Assembly: GCA_002255575.1 (NCBI GenBank)
Contig: NCAT01000002.1
Location: 186,001 to 250,000 of the forward strand
Length of the DNA: 64,000 nt
Direction: 5' to 3'
From: Acidocella sp. 20-57-95
Lineage (GTDB): Bacteria > Pseudomonadota > Alphaproteobacteria > Acetobacterales > Acetobacteraceae
Positions 27,563-35,867 of this stretch are shown here, piece after piece; position 1 is the first letter of the stretch; each line of letters opens with the position of its first letter. Made by a program: the position numbers and the translations under genes. The notes beneath the pieces are model-generated. The model searched no databases and was not told the origin of the DNA. It was given only the letters and a program-made list of their open reading frames with translations.

Positions 27563-30166
27563 ATGCGGGTTATCAAACCGCTCTGCCTTAGCCTGCTAAG
27601 TCGGCCGTTTGAATTTCAGCGGCAATTTCATCTTGGCGTATCGGTAATGGCCTTTATGCCGATTGACGATATACCTGCATTGTTACCCGAAACCGCGATG
27701 TGGGCATTTCTGGGTGACGTGATGCCAGATACCGCGATTGAAGCTTGTATTCCAAAGCGCACCCCGGAATTTGCAGCGGTTGGTCAAGCGTATGCGCCGG
27801 ACGGCCAACCCGTCACCAGCCTGCGGGTGGGCGTGCAATTAGGCAGCATTATCAAAACCCTTAATATCACGGGCGACCGTCTGTGGGATGGTATGCGCGC
27901 CACGGCGCCAGCCCCTTTCACGACCATGCCGCTGGACTGGCAACATACCTATGGCGGCCAGGGCTTTGCTGAGAACCCACTTGGCCTTGGCGCCAACGCC
28001 ATTAAGGCGACCCCTGAACAGCCTGTGCGTTTGCCCAACGTGGTTGAAGCCTCACGGGCTGATGGTGATTACCGCCACCCGGCCAGCTTCGGCCCGCTCG
28101 ACCAACAATGGCCGCAGCGCATGAAATATGCCGGCACCTACGGCGATGACTGGCTGAAAAACGACTTTCCCGGCTTCCCACGCGACATGGATTGGCGGTT
28201 TTTTAATGTTGCCGCCAATGACCAGCATTTTTCCCAAGCGCTGACAGGAACGGAAGCATACGCCTTCGAACATATGCACCCTGAGCAAAAACTAATCATG
28301 GGCAAACTGCCAGGGCTGGTGCCACGCCTGTTCGTGACCCGTAAGTCAATCGGCGAGGTTGAGGAAGTGCCGCTTGGCCTGACAACCGTATGGTTCTTCC
28401 CCGACCAGCTTCGGATGATTTTGATCCACCAGGGGGTAACCCGCGTGCTGGAGGAAGATGCCGCTGATATTACGCATATTATCATCGGTGCCGACAAAAT
28501 GGGGGCATTGCGCGCGCCAGCAGATTTCCGAACTGTCATGGAAATGCGGCTTGATAAAACCAACCCAGCGGCCGGACTGCATGCGTTGAATGACGGCTTA
28601 CTGGTACCCGCAGACTGGGCGGTACCGGACGCCGCGATCGAGGAACGTAAAAAACTGCTGAAGCCCGAAGGCCTCATGCAATCACGTATTCGCCCACGCA
28701 GGGAGCGCGAACATGCAAAAATGCGCGCTGACGTGGCAGCGCGCGGCATGGACCCGGATATTCACGTGCCACCATTGCCGCCCGACGAGCCGGTCCCAAC
28801 CGCTGAAGAAATTCCAGCATTAATTGAAAAATACAAGGCGCTGGCCGAGGAGAAGAAAGCTGAGCTAGCGGGCGGCTTGGTGAAAGCCAAAGCAGAGTTT
28901 ACGGCCCTCGGCGCAGATATGAGTAATATGCCGGGGATGGTGAACGAGACGCCCAAAGGACCGCCTGCATTCTCCGCTCAAAAAATGCAAGCCGATTTGC
29001 AAGACGCCCTTACCAGCTTGCATGAGATGGGGGCAAAGCCAGATCATCTTGATGAAACACTTAGTAACCCCAACACCCTGCCGAACTGGACCAAAGCGGA
29101 GCAGGATATTCGTTTGGGCTACCTGATGGTTGCACATCACCAGGACCCCGCCGAGCCAGTGCCGCCTGCGCGCAGTGCCGAACTATATGCAGTTATCAAA
29201 AACGACCCAGTACATGCTCGGCAGCTTTATGATTTCCATGGTGTCAACTTCAAAAATATGGATTTTTCCGGTCTTGACCTCAGCGGCATTTGCTTTGACG
29301 GTGCCAATCTGGCTGGCTGTAACTTCGCCCAAGCTAAGCTCTATAAAGCGGTATTCGCCCACGCCAATCTACAGGGCTGCAATTTCGACAAAGCCGACCT
29401 CACCGAAGCCAATCTCGGTCGTAGCAACCTGATTGCGGCTTCGCTGCGTGGTACAAATTTAACCAAGGCCATTTTGAGCGGGGCTAATGTTACCAATGCG
29501 CGGTTAACCGGCGCTTTGCTTGAAGGTGCCACGATCGACGGCCTACAACTGATCGGTGCACGCTTTGACCATGCGCAAGCTGCCAAGATCGCAGTGCTGA
29601 AAACCTCGTGGGCATCGTTTCGTGGCCCTGGTATCAACCTGACGAAAGCGGCCTTCATCGAGGTTGATTTATCCGGGGCAGATTTTAGCTATGCCATCAT
29701 GCCACGCTGTAGCTTCATCAATTGTAAGCTGGATGGCGTTAATTTCAGCGGTGCAGATTTATCGAAGGCAGCGTTTGTCAGCGCCTGTAGCTTAACCGCA
29801 GTGCAGTTCTCGCTGGCTAATTTGTCCGGCGCTAATTTCCGCGAATGCGATCTTACGGGTAGTGACCTTACCCGTGCGATACTGGAAAAATCTGATTTCT
29901 CTGGTGCCAATCTTACCCGTGCATTGCTGCCGCGTGTGTGCGCTCCAGGAGCGCGCTTTGTTGCAACAAATCTCACCGGCGCACAATTGATGCATGGGAA
30001 TTTTATGCGTGCTGATCTATCCCGGGCCGACCTGCGCGGGGCCGACCTCACGGATGGCGGGTTTTTAGAGGCCAATCTGGCACGGGCTAAGCTGGACCAA
30101 GACACCAAGCGAACCGGCATGCAAACCACCCGCATACGTTATTTGCCTTTGGCCGGCGCGTCATGA
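27563..30166 (+). CDS. DUF2169 protein fused to a C-terminal pentapeptide-repeat domain (T6SS adaptor candidate)
   Basis: At 867 residues this is a fusion. Residues about 1-320 are a DUF2169 domain (FEFQRQFHLGVSVMAFMPID, DWQHTYGGQGFAENPLG), found beside VgrG and PAAR-like genes and thought to load cargo on the spike. A charged, proline-rich linker spans about 370-555. Residues about 560-850 are pentapeptide repeats of the A(D/N)LxG/F type (NFKNMDFSGLDLSGICF, ADLSRADLRGADL), which fold as a square right-handed beta helix. The ATG lies 2 bases after the preceding stop, and the end overlaps the next gene by 4 bases. Confidence 0.88.
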   Translation: MRVIKPLCLSLLSRPFEFQRQFHLGVSVMAFMPIDDIPALLPETAMWAFLGDVMPDTAIEACIPKRTPEFAAVGQAYAPDGQPVTSLRVGVQLGSIIKTLNITGDRLWDGMRATAPAPFTTMPLDWQHTYGGQGFAENPLGLGANAIKATPEQPVRLPNVVEASRADGDYRHPASFGPLDQQWPQRMKYAGTYGDDWLKNDFPGFPRDMDWRFFNVAANDQHFSQALTGTEAYAFEHMHPEQKLIMGKLPGLVPRLFVTRKSIGEVEEVPLGLTTVWFFPDQLRMILIHQGVTRVLEEDAADITHIIIGADKMGALRAPADFRTVMEMRLDKTNPAAGLHALNDGLLVPADWAVPDAAIEERKKLLKPEGLMQSRIRPRREREHAKMRADVAARGMDPDIHVPPLPPDEPVPTAEEIPALIEKYKALAEEKKAELAGGLVKAKAEFTALGADMSNMPGMVNETPKGPPAFSAQKMQADLQDALTSLHEMGAKPDHLDETLSNPNTLPNWTKAEQDIRLGYLMVAHHQDPAEPVPPARSAELYAVIKNDPVHARQLYDFHGVNFKNMDFSGLDLSGICFDGANLAGCNFAQAKLYKAVFAHANLQGCNFDKADLTEANLGRSNLIAASLRGTNLTKAILSGANVTNARLTGALLEGATIDGLQLIGARFDHAQAAKIAVLKTSWASFRGPGINLTKAAFIEVDLSGADFSYAIMPRCSFINCKLDGVNFSGADLSKAAFVSACSLTAVQFSLANLSGANFRECDLTGSDLTRAILEKSDFSGANLTRALLPRVCAPGARFVATNLTGAQLMHGNFMRADLSRADLRGADLTDGGFLEANLARAKLDQDTKRTGMQTTRIRYLPLAGAS

Positions 30167-31233
30167 TCGTAGAGGAATTGATCAAGCGAATTGAGAATGC
30201 CGAGCCAATCCGCGAGGTTTCCTGTGCAGGTGGGCAGTATGCGGGGGCCAACTTCGCCAGCGGTATTTTTGAGTCCGTCGATTTTACCGGCGCTGATTTG
30301 CGCGGTACATCTCTCGCTGAAGCCGTTTTTATCAATTGTATTTTTGACGGCGCCATGCTGAATGACGCGAATTTCGTCAAAGCCAGCTTCGCTGACGGCA
30401 GCGCCAAAAACGCATCCGTTTTAGGCGGTAAGTTAGTCGGTACCAAATTTGCAAATATCGATTTCAGTGGCAGCAATTTTGCTAAATCTGTCCATCATCT
30501 TTCCGCTATGGTTGGGTGCAGTTTGCTTGCCTGTAATTTTTCTGATGCAGCCTTTGAACAAGCCTCGATTGTTAATTGTAAGACCGCTGGCATTATTATT
30601 ATTGGCGTGTCGTTGCACCGCACTTCCTTCATCGGTGCTGATTTTCGTACCTGCGATTTCACGGATACTAAATTTTTTCGCAGCTCACTGCTCGACTCTG
30701 ATTTCTCTTCGCGTAGCTTAGCAGGCCTCAATGTCTCAGCCTGCCTGCTGAAAGGGTCAAATTTCAGTAAGGCTAATCTTGAAGGTGGTAAGTTTCAGCA
30801 ATGCATGTTGATTGAAGCTAATCTTGAAGGGGCGATTGGTCGGGGGGTGAATTTTTCGCGTGCTGTCTTTTCCGGCGCCAAGCTTAACGGTGCCGTGCTA
30901 CCAAATTGCAACTTTGTAGAGGCTATATTTGTTGGCGCTGAAGCTGCCGGAGCTAATTTTTCGCGCAGTGACTTTTCACGGTGTGCAGCAACCGGCCTGA
31001 AGGCATCTGATACGGATTTCTCAGGATGTAGCTTTGAGCGGACAGATTTCAGCCACGCCATTCTGGACCGTGCTAATTTTATTGGCGCCCAATTCAACAA
31101 AACCAACTTACACGCCATCTCTGAGCAGGACATTATAATGCCCAACCGCAATGGCACACTCCGGACCGACCCGGAGCGAGACCGTGCTGAGCGCTGGCAT
31201 GATATCGATCTTGAAAAATCTTACGGGGGATAA
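30163..31233 (+). CDS. Pentapeptide-repeat protein of the T6SS tip operon
   Basis: The protein is 356 residues. A short helical N-terminus (about 1-20) is followed by about 60 pentapeptide units to residue 330 (GANFASGIFESVDFTGADLRG, SGCSFERTDFSHAILDRANF in parts), then a charged tail rich in Arg and Asp. It therefore forms a long beta-helical rod with no recognisable enzyme domain. Repeats with cysteine at the centre-flanking position are frequent. It overlaps the DUF2169 gene by 4 bases (ATGA) and precedes the DUF3540 gene by one base, the usual order of this module. The role as cargo, adaptor or spike part is unknown. Confidence 0.85.
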   Translation: MIVEELIKRIENAEPIREVSCAGGQYAGANFASGIFESVDFTGADLRGTSLAEAVFINCIFDGAMLNDANFVKASFADGSAKNASVLGGKLVGTKFANIDFSGSNFAKSVHHLSAMVGCSLLACNFSDAAFEQASIVNCKTAGIIIIGVSLHRTSFIGADFRTCDFTDTKFFRSSLLDSDFSSRSLAGLNVSACLLKGSNFSKANLEGGKFQQCMLIEANLEGAIGRGVNFSRAVFSGAKLNGAVLPNCNFVEAIFVGAEAAGANFSRSDFSRCAATGLKASDTDFSGCSFERTDFSHAILDRANFIGAQFNKTNLHAISEQDIIMPNRNGTLRTDPERDRAERWHDIDLEKSYGG

Positions 31234-31234
31234 C

Positions 31235-31864
31235 ATGACTGTCATCGGTTCTATCCAACTTTCTAATCCCGCCCTCGCTGGGTCCTCGCTATTCAATAGC
31301 ACACAGCCGTCAGCCTACGAGGTGCGCGCGCGTACCGCAGATGGTATAATGCTCGCCCAGGGTGAGGTGCCATTTTTTGCCAAAATTGCCCTTAGCTGCC
31401 TGATCGAGCCCGAGCCAGGCGACCGGGTTCTGGCCAGCCCGATCGATGGCACCCTTTGGGTAACCACTATTCTTTCCCGCAGCAGTGAATTGCCACTAAA
31501 ACTCTTGGCAGCAACAAACCTGCATATTGCCGCACCCAATGGAACATTAACCCTCAGCGCCAATTCTTTGGCGATTCAAGCGAGCCGCACCCGCTTACTG
31601 CTCGATGATGTGCTGCATATTGGCCGTGTTGTCACCGCACATATTGGTACGTTAAAACTCTTTGGGTCTTTACTGGAAACTTTGGTAGAGCGCGTGCTTT
31701 TGCAAGCCAAGCGTAGCTTCCGCCTGTTAGAAGAAACCGACCATCTACGGGCCAATAATATTGACTATAATGCGACGAGCTCGATGAGTCTGCTTGCCGA
31801 AAACACTTTTATCACAGCCGAAAATACTGTGCGCGTTGACGCCAACCAAATTCATATGGGGTAA
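31235..31864 (+). CDS. DUF3540 family protein (T6SS tip module)
   Basis: This 209-residue protein starts at the ATG at 31235, directly after the preceding stop and with GGGGGA upstream. The first half (about 20-110) is beta-rich with AQGEVPFFAKIALSCLIEPEPGDRVL. The second half carries repeated short strands (LHIAAPNGTLTLSANSLAI) and SLLETLVERVLLQAKRSFRLLEETD, all seen in DUF3540 proteins. Members occur with DUF2169, pentapeptide and DUF4150 proteins near vgrG. A structural or loading role at the spike is inferred from that association. Confidence 0.82.
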   Translation: MTVIGSIQLSNPALAGSSLFNSTQPSAYEVRARTADGIMLAQGEVPFFAKIALSCLIEPEPGDRVLASPIDGTLWVTTILSRSSELPLKLLAATNLHIAAPNGTLTLSANSLAIQASRTRLLLDDVLHIGRVVTAHIGTLKLFGSLLETLVERVLLQAKRSFRLLEETDHLRANNIDYNATSSMSLLAENTFITAENTVRVDANQIHMG

Positions 31865-31868
31865 TACC

Positions 31869-32249
31869 ATGTTTGCAAATACCCAAATGATGGGAATGGA
31901 CCCCGCTATCCCGGATGTGTTGTTGACACCACCGTTGGAAATTCCTGTCCCATTTCCCAATGTGGGTATGCGACCAATCGCAATACCAACGCAGTTCACT
32001 GTTTTCATCATGGCGATGCCAGCTCATAATATGATGACAGAAATTCCACTCACAATCACGGGCGTAGGGCTTGGCGTTGCCTCTGGCATGGATATGGGGC
32101 CATCTCGTAATCTCACTGGTGCTTTTACCATCCTTCTTGAGGGAGCACCCGCCACACGGCTTACCTCAATGTCATTGAATAATCTGACCAACGCCCCAGG
32201 TGCCAGCCTGGTGCCTAGCCAGCCGACGGTATTATTTCTGGCTCCGTAA
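31869..32249 (+). CDS. DUF4150 PAAR-like spike-tip protein without toxin extension
   Basis: From the ATG at 31869 the protein is 126 residues, only the PAAR-like domain. It has the family pattern of an early PDV..TPPLEIPVPFPN, a central MPAHNM segment and a closing NAPGASLVPSQPTVLFLAP. DUF4150 proteins cap the VgrG spike and often carry C-terminal toxins, but here the protein ends right after the domain. The usual cysteine/histidine metal ligands of classical PAAR are not evident; one histidine is seen in PAHNM. It is the last gene of the tip operon, 4 bases after the DUF3540 gene. Confidence 0.82.
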   Translation: MFANTQMMGMDPAIPDVLLTPPLEIPVPFPNVGMRPIAIPTQFTVFIMAMPAHNMMTEIPLTITGVGLGVASGMDMGPSRNLTGAFTILLEGAPATRLTSMSLNNLTNAPGASLVPSQPTVLFLAP

Positions 32250-32611
32250 TATTTTCAGCGCCCTCGTCAAAATATAATTTGATGCCATTTTTTATTGGTA
32301 TTCCAGCTTCGTGGGTTAAACCATAGACCAAGGATGGCAGATAGCCGAATTGTAGGGTGTTATCAGGCAACCGCCGCGGGCGTTGCGTTTCGTGGAAAAA
32401 CTCTAGAATCAAAAAAGCCCGCCTGGCGGACTGCAACTACGCATTCATCTCTACCTGTGCTCCCGCCATCGCCGCCATCCGCGCTGGCCCGGTTCTTGCG
32501 TGTAATTTGGCGAACCGGTGTCATTTGAAAGAGCGCTATGATTTGACGATCCTGCAATATATGCCAACCTTACCCAAACGCCGACCGCTTGCCCAGAACA
32601 GGACACCGCCT
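32250..32611. other. Gap between the T6SS tip operon and the ABC importer
   Basis: No convincing gene is seen in these 362 bases. A leftward open frame across 32215-32436 lacks a good start and overlaps the DUF4150 gene. A terminator-like hairpin reading leftward (32411-32432) is annotated separately. The importer ATPase frame is open through the right part, and an earlier ATG at 32561 is possible but lacks a ribosome site. Confidence 0.5.
32411..32432 (-). terminator. Leftward rho-independent terminator with no known upstream gene
   Basis: On the minus strand a 6-base stem (AGTCCG / CGGGCT, one G-T pair) with loop CCAGG is followed by TTTTTT, a standard terminator layout. There is no leftward gene upstream of it in this region, only the importer ATPase on the other strand. 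It could end a small RNA or antisense transcript. Confidence 0.4.
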
Positions 32612-33418
32612 ATGCCGATTGCCCCGGAGCCGTCCTCCGCCGCCTTGATCGTGGAAGATATCCATAAAAGCTTTGGTACCGTCGAGGTGCTGAAGGGCAT
32701 TTCACTGACCGCCCATAATGAGGATGTTATCGCCATTCTCGGGGCATCTGGCTCCGGCAAAAGTACCTTCCTGCGCTGTATCAACTTGCTCGAGATGCCC
32801 GATCAAGGCCGGGTGCGGATCAAAGGCGAGTTGATCGAAATGAAGGAAGGCAAAAAATCCCGCGACGCCGCCAACCCCAAACAAATCGAACGGCTACGTT
32901 CCCGCTTGGGGATGGTGTTCCAGCAATTCAATCTTTGGGGCCACATGACTGTGCTACAAAATGTCATTGAAGCGCCCATTCATGTGCTGGGGCTGGATAA
33001 AAAAGCAGCAATCCTGCGTGCCGAGGCCATGCTGGAGAAGGTCGGCCTGTCGGCCAAACTATCTGCCTACCCGGCGCAGCTTTCCGGCGGGCAGCAGCAA
33101 CGGGTCGCGATTGCCCGGGCATTGGCCATGGAGCCTGACGTTTTATTGTTCGACGAACCAACCTCAGCGCTCGACCCCGAAATGGTTGGCGAGGTTCTAA
33201 AAGTGATGCGCGACCTCGCCAAGGAAGGCCGCACCATGTTGGTGGTAACGCACGAAATGGGATTTGCCCGTGAGGTGGCGAGCCGCGTGATGTTTCTACA
33301 CAAGGGGCTGAGCGAGGAGGAAGGGGTGCCTTCAGAGATGTTCTCACACCCAAAATCCGAACGGTTCCGGCAATTTCTCTCAAGCACCCTGTCACACCAC
33401 CAACATGCCCATGCCTAG
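32612..33418 (+). CDS. ABC importer ATPase for basic/polar amino acids (HisP/ArtP/GlnQ type)
   Basis: The protein is 268 residues from the ATG at 32612, with AGGA about 9 bases upstream. It has Walker [11 protein letters not shown]-loop [13 protein letters not shown], signature LSGGQQQR, Walker [14 protein letters not shown] and the switch histidine in [13 protein letters not shown]. The insertion around [19 protein letters not shown] after the first strand set is typical of HisP-like ATPases. It powers the two permeases downstream. It is separated from the binding-protein gene by 141 bases that include a TCGGCAC/GTGCCGA hairpin (33478-33499). Confidence 0.93.
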   Translation: MPIAPEPSSAALIVEDIHKSFGTVEVLKGISLTAHNEDVIAILGASGSGKSTFLRCINLLEMPDQGRVRIKGELIEMKEGKKSRDAANPKQIERLRSRLGMVFQQFNLWGHMTVLQNVIEAPIHVLGLDKKAAILRAEAMLEKVGLSAKLSAYPAQLSGGQQQRVAIARALAMEPDVLLFDEPTSALDPEMVGEVLKVMRDLAKEGRTMLVVTHEMGFAREVASRVMFLHKGLSEEEGVPSEMFSHPKSERFRQFLSSTLSHHQHAHA

Positions 33419-33559
33419 AGCCTCTTGCAGCTTACGGAAGGCTGGGAGAGGATTATACGGATCGCCAGTGATTTTGGTCGGCACACCGAGTCGTGCCGAT
33501 CATTAAAACTGGTTTTCATTTTTAACAACGTCATTATATCAATGTGTTAGGAGATATTC

Positions 33560-34390
33560 ATGAAGAAACTACTGCTATCCACCGCTCTTGCGCTGACCGC
33601 CCTGGGCTTTGCCGCCCAGGTCCCGGCGCAAGCCCAGACCATGGCGCCCGCACCGGCTAAGCCGCTGAAGGAAATTAAATTTGGCGTGGATGCAAGCTAC
33701 CCACCCTTTGAAAACCTGACGCCGAGCGGTGGTTTTGAGGGGTTCGATATCGATTTGGGCAAAGCCATCTGCGCTGATCTCAAAGTGAAATGCGTGTTCA
33801 TCAATCAAGGGTTTGACGGCATTATCCCCGCTTTGCAGGCCCGCAAGTTCGATGCGATTCTGTCTTCGATGACCGTTACGCCGGACCGCGCCAAGGTGAT
33901 TGATTTCTCCTCCGAGATGTATAACGAGCCAACCAGCCTGATCGCCAAAAAAGGCTCCGGCCTGGTCCCTACCGCTGAAAGCCTGAAAGGCAAGACGGTT
34001 GGCGTGGAATCTGGCACCATTCAGGAAACCTATGCCAAGACCTATTGGCAGCCGAATGGCGTGAATGTGGTTTCGTACAAAGACCAGAACGCCGTTTATG
34101 CTGACCTGCTGGCCGGCCGGCTGGATGCCTCACTGCAGGATTCCGTTGAAGCCGATTATGGCTTCTTGAAAACACCAAAGGGTTCCAACTACATGCTGGC
34201 CGGCAACGTAACCTCCGACCCGCAGGATGTTTTGGGCTCTTACATCGCCATTGGCATCCGTAAGGATGAGCCAGAGTTGAAAGCCAAGATCAATAAAGCC
34301 ATTGCAACCATTCTGGCAAACGGCACGTATAAGAAGATTGAAGCGAAATATTTCAACTTCAATGTGTATGGCAACCCGCCGCCGAAATAA
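33560..34390 (+). CDS. Periplasmic amino acid-binding protein of the ABC importer (HisJ/ArtJ-like)
   Basis: This 276-residue protein has a Sec signal peptide (about 1-26, ending AQA). The family-3 solute-binding fold follows: FGVDASYPPFENLTPSGGFEGFDIDLGKAIC, where the Glu/Asp pair and the aromatic contact the ligand, then MTVTPDRAKVIDFS and VGVESGTIQETYAKTYW, typical of Lys/Arg/Orn/His-binding proteins. An AGGAG site lies 7 bases before the ATG. A strong stem-loop follows the stop, so this gene is probably expressed above the permeases. Ligand choice is inferred from the family and the ArgP/ArgO neighbours. Confidence 0.92.
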   Translation: MKKLLLSTALALTALGFAAQVPAQAQTMAPAPAKPLKEIKFGVDASYPPFENLTPSGGFEGFDIDLGKAICADLKVKCVFINQGFDGIIPALQARKFDAILSSMTVTPDRAKVIDFSSEMYNEPTSLIAKKGSGLVPTAESLKGKTVGVESGTIQETYAKTYWQPNGVNVVSYKDQNAVYADLLAGRLDASLQDSVEADYGFLKTPKGSNYMLAGNVTSDPQDVLGSYIAIGIRKDEPELKAKINKAIATILANGTYKKIEAKYFNFNVYGNPPPK

Positions 34391-34402
34391 TCTTTTGGTT
34401 CT

Positions 34403-34441
34403 CCCCCGGCTTTGCAGCAGCAAGGTCGGGGGGCTTCTTTT
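34403..34441 (+). terminator. Internal terminator/attenuator between binding protein and permease genes
   Basis: A 13-base stem (34403-34415 with 34420-34432, two G-U pairs) with loop AGCA is followed by CTTCTTTT. It lies 12 bases after the binding-protein stop and just before the first permease. Partial termination here would give more binding protein than permease. Confidence 0.75.
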
Positions 34442-34455
34442 CCTGAAGGATAATG

Positions 34456-35166
34456 ATGTTCGATCTCGCCGGTTATGGGCCGCAGATTTTAGATGGCACG
34501 GTCACCACGATCGAACTTTCCGTGCTGTCGCTCATCGTCTCGGCGGCCTTGGGACTTATCGGCGCATCGGCGAAACTTTCCAAAAACCGCGTCGCGGTTG
34601 CTATTGCCACAGTTTATACCACCATCATCCGTGGCGTGCCCGATTTGGTGCTGATGCTACTCATTTTTTATTCGCTACAAATTTGGCTGAATGATGCCAC
34701 AGATTATTTGAATAATATACAAAATAGCATTGATTTTGAAATCAGCCTCGACCCGTTCATTAGTGGCGTTATTACGCTCGGGTTTATTTATGGTGCATAC
34801 TTTACGGAAACCTTTCGCGGTGCGTTCATGTCAGTGCCACGAGGCCAATTGGAAGCAGCACGTGCTTTTGGAATGCAGCCTTTTCTGATATTTCGCCGCA
34901 TTCTATTTCCACAAATGATGCGCTTTGCCCTGCCCGGTCTCGCCAATAACTGGCAGGTGATTCTCAAAGCCACAGCCCTCGTCTCACTCATCGGTCTCGC
35001 GGACGTTGTCAAAGCTGCCGAGAATGCGGGGAACGGCACCTTCCGTACATTTTATTTCATGTGCATCGCCGGGCTGGTCTATCTGGTGCTCACCATACTC
35101 TCAAACTTTGCGCTAACGCTGCTGGAACGCAAATATGCCGTCGGCGTGCGGAAGGCCGTGCTATGA
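34456..35166 (+). CDS. ABC importer permease, HisQ/ArtQ type
   Basis: The protein is about 236 residues with five or so membrane segments and the permease EAA motif (GQLEAARAFGMQPFLIFRRILFPQMM), which contacts the ATPase. The opening GTVTTIELSVLSLIVSAALGL and TIIRGVPDLVLMLLIFY are typical of HisQ-type subunits. AAGGA lies 5 bases before the ATG at 34456; an ATG one codon earlier is too close to it. It overlaps the second permease gene by 4 bases (ATGA). Confidence 0.93.
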   Translation: MFDLAGYGPQILDGTVTTIELSVLSLIVSAALGLIGASAKLSKNRVAVAIATVYTTIIRGVPDLVLMLLIFYSLQIWLNDATDYLNNIQNSIDFEISLDPFISGVITLGFIYGAYFTETFRGAFMSVPRGQLEAARAFGMQPFLIFRRILFPQMMRFALPGLANNWQVILKATALVSLIGLADVVKAAENAGNGTFRTFYFMCIAGLVYLVLTILSNFALTLLERKYAVGVRKAVL

Positions 35167-35867
35167 TCGGCATCATCCAAACCTACGGCAAGGAGTTTCT
35201 TTACTCGGACGGCTACCACATGACCGGTCTCGCCATGACCCTATGGTTGCTGGTGGTGGCGCTGGCGATGGGGTTTTGTATTGCGCTCCCGCTCGCCATT
35301 CTGCGCAACTCCCGTAACCCGTTCCTATGGGTCCCCGTCTGGCTGTATAGTTTTGTCATTCGCGGCACGCCGCTCTATGTGCAGCTTCTCATCATTTACA
35401 CTGGCCTCTACAGCCTGGATTTCGTGCAGCACTCCGCCCCATTGGCGGCGTTTTTCAAGCAGGGTCTGAATTGCACGTTGCTCGCCTTCGGCCTTAATAC
35501 CGGCGCTTATACGACCGAGATTTTTGCCGGTGCGATCAAAGAAACTTCATATGGCGAGGTTGAAGCGGCGCGTTCACTGGGGATGTCGCAATTTACGCTC
35601 TATCGCCGCATCATCATCCCCTCGGCGTTGCGCCGCGCTTTGCCGGCTTACAGTAACGAGGTGATCCTGATGCTGCACGCGACCACGCTGGCCTTTACCG
35701 CCACCGTGCCGGATTTGTTAAAAGTGGCGAACGACGCCTATTCCGCCACCTATGACGCGTTTTCATCCTTCTCAACGGTGGCGCTGATCTACCTTTGCCT
35801 GTCATTCACTTTGATTTTTATATTCCGCAAGGCGGAGCAGCGTTTTCTGGCCTATCTCAAACCCTGA
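35163..35867 (+). CDS. ABC importer permease, HisM/ArtM type
   Basis: From the ATG at 35163, coupled to the previous gene, the protein is 234 residues. It has GLAMTLWLLVVALAMGFCIALP, the conserved FVIRGTPLYVQLLIIYTGLY and the EAA loop GEVEAARSLGMSQFTLYRRIIIPSALRRALP. It pairs with the preceding permease to form the membrane channel. Its 3' end overlaps the 3' end of the convergent regulator gene by 11 bases. Confidence 0.93.
   Translation: MIGIIQTYGKEFLYSDGYHMTGLAMTLWLLVVALAMGFCIALPLAILRNSRNPFLWVPVWLYSFVIRGTPLYVQLLIIYTGLYSLDFVQHSAPLAAFFKQGLNCTLLAFGLNTGAYTTEIFAGAIKETSYGEVEAARSLGMSQFTLYRRIIIPSALRRALPAYSNEVILMLHATTLAFTATVPDLLKVANDAYSATYDAFSSFSTVALIYLCLSFTLIFIFRKAEQRFLAYLKP

Noticed and set aside
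32215..32436. Leftward 73-codon frame overlapping the DUF4150 gene
   Set aside because: It begins at a TTG inside a terminator-like stem, has no ribosome site, overlaps a supported gene and matches no family I know.
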